Shown here one piece after another: positions 24,427 through 33,727 of a stretch of 64,000 nt of DNA. A program made the position numbers and the translations under genes. Within the stretch, counting starts at the first letter, position 1; each line of letters opens with the position of its first letter. Below the pieces are notes generated by a model. That model was not told where the DNA came from. It saw only the letters and a program-made list of their open reading frames with translations, and did no database searches. Where the stretch lies: assembly GCF_032818155.1 (NCBI RefSeq), contig NZ_CP102589.1:3775528-3839527 (forward strand), read 5' to 3'. The stretch is from Niallia taxi. Lineage in GTDB: Bacteria > Bacillota > Bacilli > Bacillales > Cytobacillaceae.

Positions 24427-25755
24427 TTATTGATGTGCTTGTTTGCCTGGTGAAAGCCAAATGGAAAAGCCGATTTTTTTGCAAATAGTTAAATAATGCA
24501 GCAGTGCTAGAATGACAGCACCTAAATTCATGCCTATTGCAATGCCACCCATCTGTAAATGGCTTAAGGAGCCAAGATAATAGATAGCTGTATACGAAAA
24601 AATAGTAGCCCAAACCGAGTGGAATACCGCATCCTTTAAGAGTCCGAGGCCAATAAGGAAAGCCTGCATTGGAATCGTGAAATAGTGCAAGAAGAAATAC
24701 GGCCATAATAATTGCACAATGGAAGCAGCTTGAGATGAGTGAAAGAATTTCATTGTCAGCGGCTCTGCATAAAAGTAAAAAATGGCAATAGCAACTGACC
24801 CGTACCCAAGGGTTATCAGCATCACTTGCTTAAGCAGATGCTGTAAATGTGAGTAATTCCTTTCAGCATAAGCCTTTGACACGGTCGGAATAAGCATTGT
24901 CATAAAGGAATGCGCAATGAATGCCGGAAAAAAGCCTATAGTCAAGGCAATCCCTGCAAGCATCCCATACTGCTCTGTCGCATTTGCTGCAGTTATACCA
25001 GATGCAACCAATGCGCCTTTTATTAAAAAGGGCTGTATAGCATGGGACAATGCATGAAAAATCCGTAAGCCTGTCGTCGGAATGGAGACAGACAAAAGAT
25101 CCTTCCAAATTGCCTTGCCACCCATTCGCTCATTTTCACCTTTTCTAATACGTTGATACTGAACGAAAAACATATGAAGCAAATACAAAAATACTACTAA
25201 ATCACTGCCAACAATGGTACAAAATGCGATTAAAACAGATGTTTCCAAATCAAAGGAAAACCATTGAAAAAGAAAAACAAGCATTCCTAGTTGAACAATT
25301 TTCCGCAGGAAATTAGATGCTGCTATTTTTCCCATTTGCTGTTTGCCCATAAAGAAGCCTCTTGCAATCGACGTAAAGGAAATAACCGGCAGCAGCAAAA
25401 GAACGAGCCATTTTAAGATTGGGTGATAGTCCTGGAATATTGGAATAAACGGAATGACGAAACCAGCGACTATCGTCAGCACAATTGTAAAGATGATTGT
25501 CCATTTTATTACTTGTTGAAGCATACTGTGATGATAGACTGAATCCTTTTCAGCAATAAACTTCGAAATAGAGACAGGAAGCTCAAAGCTCGCCAGCAGC
25601 ACAATAAGGAATATTGTCGGCAGAACTGTCATGAAAAGTCCAAGTCCCTGTTCCCCCAATTCCCTCGCCATAACCATGTTAATCAAAAACTCAATACATT
25701 CACCAAAAAACGCCGTAACAATCAATAAAAACGTACCTTTATAAAATGAGCTCAT
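24427..25755 (-). CDS. Polysaccharide/lipid flippase, SpoVB/YkvU type
   Basis: 442-residue, multi-helix MOP-superfamily protein of the SpoVB-MurJ-like group (polysaccharide biosynthesis protein). Features are the N-terminal GTFLLIVTAFFGECIEFLIN, MARELGEQGLGLF after helix 1, and MTMLIPTVSKAYAERN in the centre, all typical of Bacillus SpoVB/YkvU. It probably moves a lipid-linked cell-wall precursor across the membrane, possibly in sporulation. AAGGAGAG precedes the ATG. Located 90 bp upstream of the sigma-factor gene. Confidence 0.85.
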   Translation of the reverse strand: MSSFYKGTFLLIVTAFFGECIEFLINMVMARELGEQGLGLFMTVLPTIFLIVLLASFELPVSISKFIAEKDSVYHHSMLQQVIKWTIIFTIVLTIVAGFVIPFIPIFQDYHPILKWLVLLLLPVISFTSIARGFFMGKQQMGKIAASNFLRKIVQLGMLVFLFQWFSFDLETSVLIAFCTIVGSDLVVFLYLLHMFFVQYQRIRKGENERMGGKAIWKDLLSVSIPTTGLRIFHALSHAIQPFLIKGALVASGITAANATEQYGMLAGIALTIGFFPAFIAHSFMTMLIPTVSKAYAERNYSHLQHLLKQVMLITLGYGSVAIAIFYFYAEPLTMKFFHSSQAASIVQLLWPYFFLHYFTIPMQAFLIGLGLLKDAVFHSVWATIFSYTAIYYLGSLSHLQMGGIAIGMNLGAVILALLHYLTICKKIGFSIWLSPGKQAHQ

Positions 25756-25925
25756 CGATCTCTCCTTACAAAAAAAATAGATTATTTTCTTTTGCTTTTA
25801 AACCATCATATGAGACAAGTTATAAAAATATATTTATTTGTTTTAAATTGACGTTAATCAAACGTTTGTTTAAATAAGACAAACCCAATAACGACAAGGC
25901 TTTATAACAATTGAAATAAAAAAAA

Positions 25926-25948
25926 TCCGCAAGGTTTCCCTGCGGATG
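25926..25948 (-). terminator. Intrinsic terminator of the lia operon
   Basis: ATCCGCA-gggaaacct-TGCGGAT on the minus strand followed by eight T, immediately after liaR. Confidence 0.85.
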
Positions 25949-25951
25949 CTT

Positions 25952-26584
25952 CTACTCAACAAGCCGATATTTAAATGCATAAATGACTGCCTGCGTCCTG
26001 TCCTGCACTTGTAGCTTGCTTAAAATATTACTAACATGTGTTTTGACTGTTTTGATGGCAATAAACAAAACATCGGCAATTTCCTGATTGCTTTTCCCTT
26101 CAGCCATTAGCAGCAGTATTTCCATCTCTCTTGCTGTTAGGTCATCATGAAGCAAGATTTTCGGCTTCTCTCTCATTTTCATCATCATTTTATCAGTGAC
26201 CTCTGGTTCGAGTACAATCTGACCATTAAAGGTGGAACGGACTGCCTCAGCTATTTCACTTGCCTTCGACGTTTTCAGCATATAACTGGTCGCTCCTGCC
26301 TGCAAAGCTGGATATACCTTCTCATCATCCAGGAAGCTCGTTACAATAATAATTTTCGCTTCAGGCCAGGCTTCAACAATATGCTTTGTTGCTTCAATCC
26401 CATCCATTTCATCCATGACCAAATCCATTAAAATGATATCAGGGCGCAATTCTAAAGCCATTTCAATTGCTGTTTTTCCATTGTCAGCTTCACCGACGAC
26501 TTCAATATCCGACTGTGCCGATAAATAGGAGGACACGCCTATCCGCACCATCTCGTGATCATCAACAAACAGAACTCTAATCAT
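25952..26584 (-). CDS. liaR: Response regulator LiaR
   Basis: 210-residue NarL/FixJ-type regulator. The receiver domain (1-120) has phospho-acceptor D54 ([12 protein letters not shown]); the LuxR-type HTH (about 145-208) contains [20 protein letters not shown]. It is activated by LiaS under cell-envelope stress such as lipid II-binding antibiotics and drives liaIH. It overlaps liaS by four bases and ends the operon. Confidence 0.94.
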   Translation of the reverse strand: MIRVLFVDDHEMVRIGVSSYLSAQSDIEVVGEADNGKTAIEMALELRPDIILMDLVMDEMDGIEATKHIVEAWPEAKIIIVTSFLDDEKVYPALQAGATSYMLKTSKASEIAEAVRSTFNGQIVLEPEVTDKMMMKMREKPKILLHDDLTAREMEILLLMAEGKSNQEIADVLFIAIKTVKTHVSNILSKLQVQDRTQAVIYAFKYRLVE

Positions 26585-27627
26585 GCTTTCGCCTCCACAT
26601 CTAAAATCATTGGCACCTTCACTTCAAGCCGTGTCCCTTTTTGCTGCAGACTGACTATTTTCAGCTGACCGCCAATTTCCGCTGCCCGCTCCTGCATGTT
26701 CTGCAGTCCATATGAGCCGGTTTTGCTTTCTTCCACATCGAATCCAATCCCATCATCCATGACCCTTAAGATAACATATTGTTCTCTATGTAAAAGCTGC
26801 ACATCAAAATTACTTGCTTTTGCATGCCTAAGTGTATTTGAAACAGATTCCTGCAGTATACGGAATAAATGGTCTTCAATTCCTTTATCTAGGCTAAATT
26901 CCTCTAGCTTCCATGTTATTTTCATTTCTACTTTATGGACAAGCTCTGATAAAAGCTCCATTATTCCTTCTTTTAACGTTTTATCCTTAAGAGCTGCAGG
27001 TCTCAAGTGCAGCAGCAATGCTCTCATTTCAAGCTGTGACTGGTGGATTGTCTCTTCTACTAGCTTTAACTGCTTTGACTCGATCGGATCACCTTCAGGC
27101 TGCCTTCTTTCATTGATTGCAGACAATAGCATGGAAGCAGCAAAAAGCTGCTGACTGACAGAATCGTGAAGCTCTCTTGCAAGCCGATTCCGCTCATCAG
27201 CAATGACTGCTTGCACTCTGGAATGCTGATCCTCTGCTTGCTCTGTCACAAGCTTTTGTGATAGTCTAATTTGTTCCTTAAGTTTGTTTTGTACATTCGT
27301 TATTTTTGCCCCTAAAGAATGAATTTCCTCATAAAAGCCAGAGCTCTCTCGTTCCAATTCCTTATTTTTGTCTCCGCTGTGGATGATGCCATCAAGTGCA
27401 TTAAACTGCTTCCTCCATGAATACCCGCTCAACACACCAAAAAAAAGGCCTATTGCCACATCCGCACTAACTAGAAATAGAACAAATGGGATATCAAGGA
27501 CTTGCTTTTCCCAAATATCATTCCAGCTATCTGGCGGGAACACAAGCAGGAAGGCACCTGATGTGAACAGAAGCAGAATTAATGCAATACTCATTCCCCA
27601 GAGAATTTGCCTTTGGATTATGCTCAT
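26581..27627 (-). CDS. liaS: Envelope-stress sensor histidine kinase LiaS
   Basis: 348 residues, two membrane helices (about 8-30 and 45-66) with almost no extracellular loop, a HAMP-like linker, then a HisKA_3 dimerisation domain with H154 ([14 protein letters not shown]) and an HATPase domain (N box LRHAKA, G box DDGIGFD). The intramembrane-sensing layout is that of LiaS/VraS. It overlaps both liaF and liaR, which suggests tight stoichiometric coupling. Confidence 0.94.
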   Translation of the reverse strand: MSIIQRQILWGMSIALILLLFTSGAFLLVFPPDSWNDIWEKQVLDIPFVLFLVSADVAIGLFFGVLSGYSWRKQFNALDGIIHSGDKNKELERESSGFYEEIHSLGAKITNVQNKLKEQIRLSQKLVTEQAEDQHSRVQAVIADERNRLARELHDSVSQQLFAASMLLSAINERRQPEGDPIESKQLKLVEETIHQSQLEMRALLLHLRPAALKDKTLKEGIMELLSELVHKVEMKITWKLEEFSLDKGIEDHLFRILQESVSNTLRHAKASNFDVQLLHREQYVILRVMDDGIGFDVEESKTGSYGLQNMQERAAEIGGQLKIVSLQQKGTRLEVKVPMILDVEAKA

Positions 27628-28361
27628 ATTCTTTTCACCTCAAGATTTCCTACAAGGAAAGAGGTGATAATCTTCACTCTTGTCTCAGCCTGGTCAAAAC
27701 CAGTGCTGCTTCTCATAATATTCATATTGAATGCATTGACCGCATTCTCTTCATCAAATATATACGCAGAACCGAGCAGGACAGAATGATTGATGCTGAC
27801 CTCTAAATCATAAGGAATGTATATCTTCACATTGCCGACTAGATTTCGCACTGCAATTACTGTCTCTCCTTGCGGCAAAACTGTATAGCTTAAATCGATG
27901 ATTGTGTCACTTGCACCTGTTTGAATATTGATATCCTTCCATTCGTAAACATGATCAGGTGTTTCATTCCGCTGAAACAGGCGATTGCGAAACATTGGCT
28001 CCTTTTTAATAATGACCTCATCAGCATCTCCTGCTTCCTTATGCTTGATGATCGGCTTGATTACTTCTTTATTGTTCTTTTTCTGGATATACTGCACAAA
28101 CCAGTAAAAAAGAAGACTGAACAGCAGGAATTTTACTGTAAACATATTGAGTACACTGATTAAAAGCACAAGCAAACCAGCCCAAAACATCAGCTTGCCT
28201 ATTTTCCTTTTCCTTCCCTTTTTACCGTAATACATTAGTCCAATCGAAACTAAAAAGGAAAAAATCAACCCTGGATGCAACACAAAAATCTCTAATAGAA
28301 GCAGGAATCCAGCGATGATGACAATCCATCCTGCAAAGTCCTTCTTTATTCTCTGAAACAA
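27624..28361 (-). CDS. liaF: Lia system regulator LiaF
   Basis: About 245 residues: four N-terminal membrane helices (to about 95) and a C-terminal cytoplasmic beta-rich domain with IDLSYTVLPQGETVIAVRNL, the LiaF/toastrack-like core. LiaF keeps LiaS inactive without stress. The start is probably TTG at 28361 (AAGGAGG eight bases upstream); the ATG at 28379 overlaps that ribosome binding site. Overlaps liaS by four bases. In B. subtilis liaG precedes liaF; here liaG is missing. Confidence 0.9.
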   Translation of the reverse strand: MFQRIKKDFAGWIVIIAGFLLLLEIFVLHPGLIFSFLVSIGLMYYGKKGRKRKIGKLMFWAGLLVLLISVLNMFTVKFLLFSLLFYWFVQYIQKKNNKEVIKPIIKHKEAGDADEVIIKKEPMFRNRLFQRNETPDHVYEWKDINIQTGASDTIIDLSYTVLPQGETVIAVRNLVGNVKIYIPYDLEVSINHSVLLGSAYIFDEENAVNAFNMNIMRSSTGFDQAETRVKIITSFLVGNLEVKRI

Positions 28362-28433
28362 CGGAATTCCTCCTTCCATTCATGCTGGCTACGCCCTTCC
28401 GGCTATTGATAATAGCGTATTATCCATACTCGG

Positions 28434-28461
28434 AAAGGCGTATAAAAAAACCTACGCCTTT
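28434..28461 (-). terminator. Stem-loop between liaH and liaF, possible attenuator
   Basis: AAAGGCGTA / TACGCCTTT with a T-rich 10-base loop, in the 117-bp liaH-liaF gap. In B. subtilis a leaky terminator after liaH keeps liaIH output higher than liaFSR; this stem could do the same, but its T run is in the loop rather than after the stem. Confidence 0.4.
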
Positions 28462-28478
28462 TAAGAATATCATTTTTT

Positions 28479-29126
28479 TCAGGAAGTGAAAGTTTCATCT
28501 TTCTTTTCCTCAATCTTTTTTTCTAAAGCAGCTATTTTTTCATCAATTGTATGCTGATAGTACTTGTTAGTTATCTTTTTCTCCAAACCGTCGATATATG
28601 TTTCCATTTCATCGAACTTAGCTGTTCCGGCAGAATCCCCTTGTTTATCGGTAATTTTATTCATTGTGTAAGAAGCTCTAGTCATGTTTTCTTTCCCCAT
28701 CAGCTCAAGACGACGAATGTTCATGTCCTTCAGTTTATGCTTCATTTCTGCATATTTTGCTTCTAGCTCACTTGTCTGCTTATCCGTGATTTTCAGTGAT
28801 TCAGTTAAACGGACAATTCTTTCCTCATAATGATTTTGTTCTGTTTGAGCAAAAGAGAACAGCTCCTCTTCACCAGCCTGTGAAGCGATTTCTGCTTGCT
28901 TTTTACGTTTTGCAGCAAGTTCCTCAGCCTCTTTAAGCTCTTTTGTGAATGCTTCTTTTAATACATATTGTCGTTTCACAAGCTCTTTTACTTTTTCTGT
29001 TTCTTTTTCACATTCTCTTAAATATTGGTTAAGAAGCGCTAGGGGGTTTTTATTTTCCTTTTTGTCGAGCACTTCATTTATATCTGCCATTACTGCATTT
29101 TTAATTCTTTCTAATAGGTTTGCCAT
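28479..29126 (-). CDS. liaH: PspA/IM30-family membrane stress protein LiaH
   Basis: 215-residue, almost entirely coiled-coil protein of the PspA/IM30/Vipp1 family (LLERIKNAVMADINEVLDKK at the start). LiaH oligomers bind and stabilise the membrane under envelope stress, recruited by LiaI. The gene order (liaI upstream, liaFSR downstream) confirms the assignment. AGAGGAAA precedes the ATG. Confidence 0.93.
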   Translation of the reverse strand: MANLLERIKNAVMADINEVLDKKENKNPLALLNQYLRECEKETEKVKELVKRQYVLKEAFTKELKEAEELAAKRKKQAEIASQAGEEELFSFAQTEQNHYEERIVRLTESLKITDKQTSELEAKYAEMKHKLKDMNIRRLELMGKENMTRASYTMNKITDKQGDSAGTAKFDEMETYIDGLEKKITNKYYQHTIDEKIAALEKKIEEKKDETFTS

Positions 29127-29154
29127 GATTTTTTTCCTCTTTTCTGTTTAGTTT

Positions 29155-29502
29155 TTATTTATTTAGTTCAGACCATTGCTTTTCAAAATTCTGGAACGGA
29201 TCATCTGAGTTTGATTTCTGTGTAACTGCACCTGATTTTTTCCACTTTTTAAACACTAACAACAGGACGTATGCTGCAACAAGGGCAATGATTGCTGGAA
29301 GATTGCTTGCTGTGATGCACAGTAACACGATACCTAAAGCACCCCAGCCTATTTTTGCCCCAGTTGTACCTGCCTTCATAAATTGCTTGAACACAAGGTA
29401 CAGCAATACTCCGCTAATAACTAATCCTACTAAAGGACCTAAATGTGACAGCAGGACAATTGCTGCTGTCGCTCCTATAAGAAATAAACCAAATTTTTTC
29501 AT
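29155..29502 (-). CDS. liaI: Membrane protein LiaI
   Basis: 115 residues with several hydrophobic segments (about 5-20, 24-40, 50-65 and 65-85), followed by a polar cytoplasmic tail (KSNSDDPFQNFEKQWSELNK). Position as first gene before liaH identifies it as the LiaI anchor. ATG at 29502 with AAGGAGAG is preferred to a TTG one codon upstream. I could not confidently locate a LiaR box in the upstream region. Confidence 0.88.
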   Translation of the reverse strand: MKKFGLFLIGATAAIVLLSHLGPLVGLVISGVLLYLVFKQFMKAGTTGAKIGWGALGIVLLCITASNLPAIIALVAAYVLLLVFKKWKKSGAVTQKSNSDDPFQNFEKQWSELNK

Positions 29503-29630
29503 CAATCAATCTCTCCTTTCTTATACTCCTATCATAGCTTTCGACATGATTTTTCATAACGTGCTTCCGCTTGATTTCTTTCTAAGACTTGAGGCTTAGT
29601 GAATGCTCAGCATTTTAAGGCATACGAAAA

Positions 29631-29655
29631 AAAGACCTTCATGCAGAAGGTCTTT
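29631..29655 (-). terminator. Intrinsic terminator of the thi operon
   Basis: AAAGACCTTC / GAAGGTCTTT with a 5-base loop, followed on the minus strand by seven T; 31 bp after thiF. Confidence 0.87.
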
Positions 29656-29685
29656 ATATGTAACACCTTATAAACTCAATCCTTT

Positions 29686-30690
29686 TCACCCCACGAGTCT
29701 GCTGTAAATCGCCCTTGCTCTTGTCCGCTCGCTTGTACCATGAATAATGGCACGGCCGTCCTTAAAGAGAACAATGCGATGCTCTTCATATTCACATGCA
29801 AGCAAATATGGATTTACTATCATATTTCGAACGACATGCTGTATATTTTGGGACAATGCCTTTAGATCATAAATATGGGAAACTCCAGGGCGAATTTGGA
29901 TAGCATCTCTGCCACATAGTATGTCTGTCTTTGTTTGATTACCAGCTTCTAAATATGGGAAGGCCCTCTGACTGCATGTAGGACAATGAGAATCCTTCAG
30001 CTTTGCTGCGTGAATTTCCGCTTTTTGCATATTCCAAATATCATAGGATATAAGCAAAGGTTCTACGGCCTTTCCTGTAAGTAATTTCAAGGCATAAGCC
30101 GTTTGAAATGCTGCCACAAGCTGGACAATTGGGCTGATAACTCCAACACTGTCACATGTCTCTGTTTGTGCAGGAAGATGCTTAATAATGCAGTGCAGGC
30201 AAGGTGTAGTGCCTGGAATGACGGGATATGTTAAGCCGTAGCTGCCAACACACGCACCAAATATATATGGTTTATTCATTTTTACGGCTGCATCATTAAT
30301 GATGAGTCTTGTTTCAAAGTTATCCATGCCATCAATGATGATGGAAGAATCCTTGATGATTGTTTCAATGTTTTGACCTGTTATATCCTCTATACGACAG
30401 TCTATTGAAACATCGCTGTTAATTTTCTCTAACCTCTGTTTTGCAGCTATAGCCTTTGGCAGCTTTAAGGCTGCATCTTCCTCGGTATACAGCTGCTGTC
30501 TTTGAAGGTTGCTATATTCGACATAATCTCTATCTATAATAGTCAGCTTCTTGATGCCTGCTCTTGTCAGCATTTCCGCTGTAGAAGAACCAAGTGCGCC
30601 GACACCTAAAATAACCGCATGACTTTCTTTCATTTTTTTTTGGCCAGCAGCTCCGATAAACAGCTCCTGTTTGGCATACTTTCTAATCAT
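29686..30690 (-). CDS. thiF: Sulfur carrier protein adenylyltransferase ThiF
   Basis: 334-residue E1-like enzyme that adenylates the C-terminus of ThiS for thiazole synthesis. Rossmann motif [11 protein letters not shown] near residue 30, zinc-binding PCLHC and CPTCSQ pairs, and a C-terminal rhodanese-like extension that appears degenerate. It overlaps thiG by four bases and is the last gene of the operon. A MoeB role is possible but the thi context favours ThiF. Confidence 0.93.
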   Translation of the reverse strand: MIRKYAKQELFIGAAGQKKMKESHAVILGVGALGSSTAEMLTRAGIKKLTIIDRDYVEYSNLQRQQLYTEEDAALKLPKAIAAKQRLEKINSDVSIDCRIEDITGQNIETIIKDSSIIIDGMDNFETRLIINDAAVKMNKPYIFGACVGSYGLTYPVIPGTTPCLHCIIKHLPAQTETCDSVGVISPIVQLVAAFQTAYALKLLTGKAVEPLLISYDIWNMQKAEIHAAKLKDSHCPTCSQRAFPYLEAGNQTKTDILCGRDAIQIRPGVSHIYDLKALSQNIQHVVRNMIVNPYLLACEYEEHRIVLFKDGRAIIHGTSERTRARAIYSRLVG

Positions 30691-31454
30691 GATGTTACCA
30701 ATCCGCTTAATGGGCTGCTCGCTTCGCCGTATTCCTTAATATCCATTCGGCCAGCTTCAAAGCCTAGTCTACCTGCTTCAATTGCCAGACTCATACCCTT
30801 TGCCATTTTAACAGGATCATTTGCATTCGAAACTGCCGTGTTCAGCAGGACGCCATCTGCCCCAAGCTCCATTGCAAAGGCTGCGTCCTTAGGAGAACCA
30901 ACACCTGCATCTACAATAACAGGAATAGCTGATTGCTCAATTATCAGGCGGATATTTAACGGGTTAATGATTCCTCTTCCAGAGCCAATCGGAGCTGCAC
31001 CCGGCATCACAGCATGTACCCCTAATTCCTCAAGTCGCCTAGCCAAAACCACATCGTCAGACGTATACGGCAAAACAGTGAACCCTAACTCCAGCAGCTT
31101 TTCTGACGCCTTCAATGTTTCAATCGGATCTGGCAGCAATGATTTGCTACAGCCTATAATTTCGACCTTAACCATGTCGCAAAGACCTGAAGCCTTTGCA
31201 AGCTTTGCAATCCGGACTGCTTCGTCCGCATTTTTTGCTCCTGCTGTATTAGGCAGCAGCGAATATTTTGTTAAATCCAATTGCTCAAGAAAATTAGGCT
31301 GAGATTCCTCAAACACATTCATTCTTCTAACTGCAAAAGTCAATATCTCGGCACCTGAGACCGCTACAGCCTCTTTCTGAACTTCATATGATGGATATTT
31401 ACCTGTCCCAAGCAGTAATCTTGATTGAAATGTGCGATTTCCTATCTTCAACAT
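30687..31454 (-). CDS. thiG: Thiazole synthase ThiG
   Basis: 255-residue TIM-barrel enzyme that builds the thiazole phosphate from DXP, dehydroglycine and ThiS-thiocarboxylate. The Schiff-base lysine lies in [28 protein letters not shown] is the phosphate-binding end. Full length. Its ribosome binding site (AGGAGGAGG) is formed by the end of thiS. Confidence 0.95.
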   Translation of the reverse strand: MLKIGNRTFQSRLLLGTGKYPSYEVQKEAVAVSGAEILTFAVRRMNVFEESQPNFLEQLDLTKYSLLPNTAGAKNADEAVRIAKLAKASGLCDMVKVEIIGCSKSLLPDPIETLKASEKLLELGFTVLPYTSDDVVLARRLEELGVHAVMPGAAPIGSGRGIINPLNIRLIIEQSAIPVIVDAGVGSPKDAAFAMELGADGVLLNTAVSNANDPVKMAKGMSLAIEAGRLGFEAGRMDIKEYGEASSPLSGLVTS

Positions 31455-31456
31455 AA

Positions 31457-31660
31457 TTATCCTCCTCCTACAAAATGAATAAGCTCTAATATATCCCTAT
31501 TAACAAGGGTTGTAGATTGATAGTTTTTTTTGTCAATAATTTCTCTGTTTAGCTCTGCTATAACTATTCTGTCCTTAAGTCCATACCACACTAATAAATC
31601 TTGCAATGTCACAATCTCTTCCGGTATATCCGCGGATTTCCCATTCAATTGAATAATCAT
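31457..31660 (-). CDS. thiS: Sulfur carrier protein ThiS
   Basis: 67-residue ubiquitin-fold sulfur carrier. It ends in VGGG, where the terminal glycine becomes the thiocarboxylate. [15 protein letters not shown] and the conserved VAELN-type strand (VIAELN) fit the family. It overlaps thiO by four bases. Confidence 0.93.
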   Translation of the reverse strand: MIIQLNGKSADIPEEIVTLQDLLVWYGLKDRIVIAELNREIIDKKNYQSTTLVNRDILELIHFVGGG

Positions 31661-32787
31661 TGCAGCACACCCTTTCTTTCTGCAGCTTTTTCTGCCCTAT
31701 CAAGCTTGAAGGCAGTAACCCAATCCTTGTTAACGCTTCTTTCCATTAATAAATCCCTGATCATCATCCCTGTTGCCGGTGCCATTAATATACCGTTTCG
31801 TTGATGTCCCGCTGCAAAATAAAGACCGCGTGTTTCAGGATGTTCACCGATAAACGGCCTTTTATCAAAGGATTGCGGCCTTAATCCTGCCCAAAACCTA
31901 TGTGGCCGCATTGTCGAAATTTCAGGCATGAGGCTTTTGGCCTTCTCCATTATTTCCTGGATTCCTCCGAAGGTCGGCAATTCATTCCAATCATTCCATT
32001 TCTGCGTTGCTCCGATAACCAACTGATTGTTATTCCTTGGCACGATGTAACTCTTCTCATGAAATAATGTTTTCGTTAAAGGCATTTTGTCATTTATGAC
32101 AGATAGACATTCTCCTTTTACGGGAACTAAGGCATGCTGCAAGCCAGCCTCCGAAAAAAACTTATTTGACCACACTCCGCAAGCAATGATTACATTTTCC
32201 GCATAAAAGCTGTTGTTCGTTGTCTTTATTAGAAATCCTGTACCCTGTTTGACTACTTCAAGCACCATCGTATGTTCAAAGATTTGTGCACCGTTTTTTA
32301 GGGCGCCCTTACAAAATCCATTGCAAGCAGACAATGGGGTTACATGAACATCGTCTTTCATATAGACAGCACCGAGTATTTCCTGACTGGCATGCTTTTC
32401 AGCCTTATACACCTCTACCTTTGAAAGCCATTGGACGGAGGGCAGCTTCATAACAGCTTCAAGCTTTCTTTTCTCCTCTTCTGAAAACACAAGATTTAAA
32501 ATGCCGCCTTTTTTTAGCTCAATATCTATACCGCAGGTTTCCTTTAATTGCTTAGATAGACTGTCATATTGACAATGGCTGTCAGCAACAAACGAATATA
32601 CATCCTTAAACTCCTCCCATTCAGAATGGGCACCGAGCATTCCTGCTGCAGCACTCGTCGTTTTTCCGCCAACTTCATTTGCTTCAATTACAGCGGTTTG
32701 AATGTTTTCGGCTGATAGATAATAGGCAATCGCATTGCCTATTATACCGCCGCCAATAACAGCAGCTTCAAATTTTTGTATTTGCAT
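31657..32787 (-). CDS. thiO: Glycine oxidase ThiO
   Basis: 376-residue FAD flavoenzyme that oxidises glycine to dehydroglycine for thiazole synthesis. FAD motif VIGGGIIGNAIAYYL at the N-terminus, ATP/GTP-independent DAO fold, HRFWAGLRPQSFDKRPFIGE near the C-terminus. The start at 32787 (AAAGGTG upstream) is chosen over an in-frame extension that overlaps tenI; it still overlaps tenI by 20 bases. Confidence 0.93.
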   Translation of the reverse strand: MQIQKFEAAVIGGGIIGNAIAYYLSAENIQTAVIEANEVGGKTTSAAAGMLGAHSEWEEFKDVYSFVADSHCQYDSLSKQLKETCGIDIELKKGGILNLVFSEEEKRKLEAVMKLPSVQWLSKVEVYKAEKHASQEILGAVYMKDDVHVTPLSACNGFCKGALKNGAQIFEHTMVLEVVKQGTGFLIKTTNNSFYAENVIIACGVWSNKFFSEAGLQHALVPVKGECLSVINDKMPLTKTLFHEKSYIVPRNNNQLVIGATQKWNDWNELPTFGGIQEIMEKAKSLMPEISTMRPHRFWAGLRPQSFDKRPFIGEHPETRGLYFAAGHQRNGILMAPATGMMIRDLLMERSVNKDWVTAFKLDRAEKAAERKGVLQ

Positions 32788-33382
32788 ACGCTTTGCACCT
32801 TTCATAATAGTTTTGTGCGGCAAGCTGCGGATTTTTCGCCCCAAAAATTCCTGACATAATTGCAATGCCATCCGCTCCGCAATTATTTATTTCACTTACA
32901 AGCTCCTCTGTAATTCCACCGATTGCATACACAGGAATGCTGACTTGCTTCTTTATCTCATGCAATATTTTAATTCCATTTGGAGGAATCCCTCTTTTAC
33001 TTTTCGTATGGAAGCAATGTCCGTATAGGAGATAATCAGCTCCCTCCCTTTCTGCGTCTAATGCTGATTGAAGGCTATGCACAGATCTCCCTGCAAGACC
33101 GCAGGCTGTTTTCCTTCTGACCGCCTCAATTGCCATACCCTTTTCAGGTAGGTGTACATGAAGCATATTGGCCAGCAGCAAAATTTCTGCCCTTCCATTA
33201 ATGATTATTTTTCTTTTATCTGCTCCTTTTGCCAGCAGCTGTTTGCAAAGGCAATAAATTTCTAACATCGATTTCGACTTCTCCCTTATATGCACATAAT
33301 CAACATATGGAAGAATTTGCAGGATGATTTCACATGTTTTTTCAACTGAAAAGGAATCATTCGTTATCGCGGCAAGCTTCAT
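32768..33382 (-). CDS. tenI: Thiazole tautomerase TenI
   Basis: 204-residue ThiE-like TIM barrel. The first-gene position before thiO-thiS-thiG matches B. subtilis tenI. Features: YVDYVHIREKSKS, the AGRSVHS catalytic histidine motif, DYLLYGHCFHTKSK and the phosphate loop IPVYAIGGI. TenI isomerises the thiazole product. AAAGGTGG precedes the ATG. Under the TPP riboswitch at 33537-33629. The B. subtilis partners tenA and thiD are not in this cluster. Confidence 0.9.
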   Translation of the reverse strand: MKLAAITNDSFSVEKTCEIILQILPYVDYVHIREKSKSMLEIYCLCKQLLAKGADKRKIIINGRAEILLLANMLHVHLPEKGMAIEAVRRKTACGLAGRSVHSLQSALDAEREGADYLLYGHCFHTKSKRGIPPNGIKILHEIKKQVSIPVYAIGGITEELVSEINNCGADGIAIMSGIFGAKNPQLAAQNYYERCKAYANTKI

Positions 33383-33460
33383 TTTAAACCACCTTTACCT
33401 ATATACTTACTCAACTTTAAAGTTTAGCCATCCCTCCAATTCTGCCTCTTTCCAATAAAA

Positions 33461-33490
33461 AAACCACTTTCCCGCATAGGAAAGTGGTTT
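33461..33490 (-). terminator. Riboswitch-controlled terminator of the thi operon
   Basis: AAACCACTTTCC-tatgc-GGGAAAGTGGTTT on the minus strand followed by a run of eight T. Its first arm (CCACTTTCC) is complementary to the 3' end of the aptamer (GGAAAGTG), so an antiterminator can form when TPP is absent. Confidence 0.9.
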
Positions 33491-33536
33491 GTCATTTTGT
33501 ACAATACTGTAAAAAGTGCACAACAAAACAATCTGC

Positions 33537-33629
33537 CACTTTCCTACGCAGGTGCGAACCTGTTCAGGTTATGAGGGTTTTAAAGTAGCTACTTTATTCT
33601 CAGCCCTTATCAAGGGATCCCCTAGTGAT
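33537..33629 (-). promoter_or_regulatory. TPP riboswitch (THI element) of the tenI-thiOSGF operon
   Basis: The minus strand shows the conserved TPP aptamer: ACTAGGGG, AAGGGCTGAGA, ACCCTCATAACCTGAAC and the closing GCGTAGGAAAGTG. The downstream terminator makes it an OFF switch: TPP binding causes termination before tenI. The 345-bp gap 33383-33727 contains this element, its terminator and the 3' flank of the ger operon. Confidence 0.96.
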
Positions 33630-33727
33630 GATTTTCATTTTCGTTTTCTTTTGTACTTAAAGGATATCATATTTACCTTATATTTCAAGCGATTATCTTA
33701 AATTTTAAGAATCATCTATTTATTTCG

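Noticed and set aside
28362..28379. ATG start of liaF at 28379
   Set aside because: This ATG overlaps the AAGGAGG ribosome binding site that correctly serves the TTG at 28361.
30619..31302. 227-codon plus-strand frame inside thiG
   Set aside because: Antisense to thiG, which is unambiguous; no promoter or ribosome binding site.
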